Below are positions 7,014 through 7,552 of a stretch of 7,552 nt of DNA, piece by piece; positions within the stretch are counted from its first letter, which is position 1; each line of letters starts with the position of its first letter. The DNA is from DASPKW01 sp038244055 (GTDB taxonomy: Bacteria; Planctomycetota; Phycisphaerae; Tepidisphaerales; Tepidisphaeraceae). The stretch is taken from positions 1-7,552 of the forward strand of contig JBBRTW010000367.1 in assembly GCA_038244055.1 (NCBI GenBank). The letters are read 5' to 3'. The notes under the pieces were generated by a model. That model was not told where the DNA came from. It saw only the letters and a program-made list of their open reading frames with translations, and ran no database searches. The position numbers were made by a program, and so were the translations under genes.

Positions 7014-7162
7014 CTCAACATTGCAGCTCGACCGTAGCTCGACATTCCGATGTCGAGTCTGGCTTTGACGAGTCGCGAAAGCTCCCGACATCTGGATTTT
7101 GCGATCTCCGTTCCAAAAAATAAAACACTCAACATTGGAATGGTGAGCTACGGTTCGGCTAC
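7010..7162. repeat. Palindromic repeat element behind the ABC unit
   Basis: An inverted repeat joins 7031-7058 and 7127-7154, matching 24 of 28 positions; with more mismatches it extends to 7023-7058 and 7127-7162. Each arm is itself a hairpin: ctcgacat/atgtcgag at 7038-7057 is a perfect 8-base stem with a four-base loop, and 7128-7147 forms a similar stem with one mismatch. A direct partial copy, gtagctcaacatt at 7010-7022, precedes the arm copy gtagctcgacatt at 7034-7046, and it contains the TAG stop of the upstream gene. The interior (7059-7126) is non-coding and not obviously symmetric. The nested structure fits a MITE- or REP-like element. It might also stop or protect the ABC-unit transcript, but no U-run follows the hairpins. 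Confidence 0.7.
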
Positions 7163-7213
7163 GATTTTGCCACGATTTGCGCGGAATTACCGAACTCTTC
7201 ATTTTCTCCGACG

Positions 7214-7242
7214 TTGTAAAATAGCGGCCAAAACGGTATGGT
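7214..7242 (+). promoter_or_regulatory. Possible promoter for typA
   Basis: TTGTAA at 7214-7219 and TATGGT at 7237-7242 are separated by 17 bases, each with four of six consensus matches. Transcription would begin near 7249 and leave a leader of about 145 bases before typA. The leader has short complementary segments (cagccc 7253-7258 with gggctg 7307-7312) but no riboswitch that I recognise. Confidence 0.25.
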
Positions 7243-7359
7243 ACTGAGTTCCCAGCCCTTTTCCGGGTCTGGATCCGCTCCCTGCGGTAACCCCCATTGG
7301 TCTTGCGGGCTGTTGCCTGACCGTCTGTAAAAGTCGGCCGCTAAGGGTCTTATATTCAA

Positions 7360-7398
7360 ATGTTCGTCGCCAAGGCCAGAGAGTCGATGCTACAATGA
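7360..7398 (+). CDS. Possible 12-codon leader ORF overlapping the typA start
   Basis: ATG at 7360 opens a frame encoding MFVAKARESMLQ and ends at TGA 7396-7398. That stop overlaps the typA ATG (7395-7397) as ATGA. Such an arrangement could couple typA translation to that of the leader. There is no good ribosome binding site before 7360, and an ORF this short can arise by chance, so it is listed as a possibility only. Confidence 0.2.
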   Translation: MFVAKARESMLQ

Positions 7399-7552
7399 AC
7401 AAAGTGCGTAACGATATCCGCAACGTCGCCATCATCGCCCACGTCGACCACGGGAAGACGACCCTGGTCGATGCGCTGCTCCGCCAATCGGGCAATTTCC
7501 GGGACAATCAGGTCCAGGACACCATGCTCGATTCCAACCCCCTCGAGCGCGA
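7395..7552 (+). CDS. typA: Translational GTPase TypA/BipA, N-terminal part only
   Basis: The window holds 52 complete codons of this gene, which runs off the right end; the full protein is usually about 600 residues. TypA/BipA is a ribosome-binding GTPase related to EF-G that helps 50S assembly and growth under stress or cold. The visible part carries the G1 loop AHVDHGKTT (15-23) in the context RNVAIIAHVDHGKTTLVDAL and the segment DTMLDSNPLER that leads into switch I. The TLVDALLRQSG and DSNPLER wording separates it from LepA, which has HIDHGKSTL and MDLERERG. The ATG at 7395 gives the usual short N-terminus. An AGAGAG stretch about 12 bases upstream is a weak ribosome binding site. Confidence 0.93.
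   Translation, partial: MNKVRNDIRNVAIIAHVDHGKTTLVDALLRQSGNFRDNQVQDTMLDSNPLER

Noticed and set aside
7014..7247. Short frames on both strands within the palindromic element and spacer
   Set aside because: They follow repeat sequence, lack binding sites, and the mirrored arms give similar peptides on both strands by symmetry.

Overview
The window is GC-rich bacterial DNA with six recognisable protein genes and three palindromic repeat elements in the spacers. Its character suggests Planctomycetota, perhaps a Phycisphaerae-like lineage. The grounds are a ribosomal protein S21 with a glycine-rich tail, ribosome binding sites that are often weak or absent, a large ABC-2 permease paired with a conserved-looking membrane protein of unknown function, and spacers filled with small palindromic elements. 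This assignment is inference from general character; no rRNA or other taxonomic marker is present.

Layout. Positions 1-192 hold no gene but carry a long near-perfect inverted repeat (73-143). Two minus-strand genes follow: a small predicted lipoprotein (193-720) and a YbgC-type hotdog-fold acyl-CoA thioesterase (858-1244). The spacer 1245-1568 contains a second palindromic element (1277-1420) built on tandem CACGAAGG-like 8-mers, then a possible promoter for rpsU. rpsU (1569-1820) encodes ribosomal protein bS21, whose C-terminal end is replaced by a Gly/Ser-rich tail. Positions 1821-2033 show nothing convincing.

Positions 2034-7013 form a compact plus-strand, three-gene unit. It comprises an ABC ATPase, a seven-segment permease with a roughly 420-residue extracytoplasmic insert, and a single-pass membrane protein of unknown function whose start codon overlaps the permease stop (ATGA). 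Together they look like one exporter or envelope-remodelling complex: the ATPase powers the permease, and the third protein probably works beside its outer domain. The substrate cannot be told from sequence.

A third palindromic element (about 7023-7162, with a partial extra copy from 7010 that contains the stop codon of the third gene) closes the unit. The remaining spacer has a possible promoter, a leader and a 12-codon mini-ORF whose stop overlaps the start of typA/bipA. That gene encodes a translational GTPase and is cut off by the window end.

The best candidates for something undescribed are the third gene of the ABC unit with its partner permease, the unusual bS21 tail, and the repeat families.
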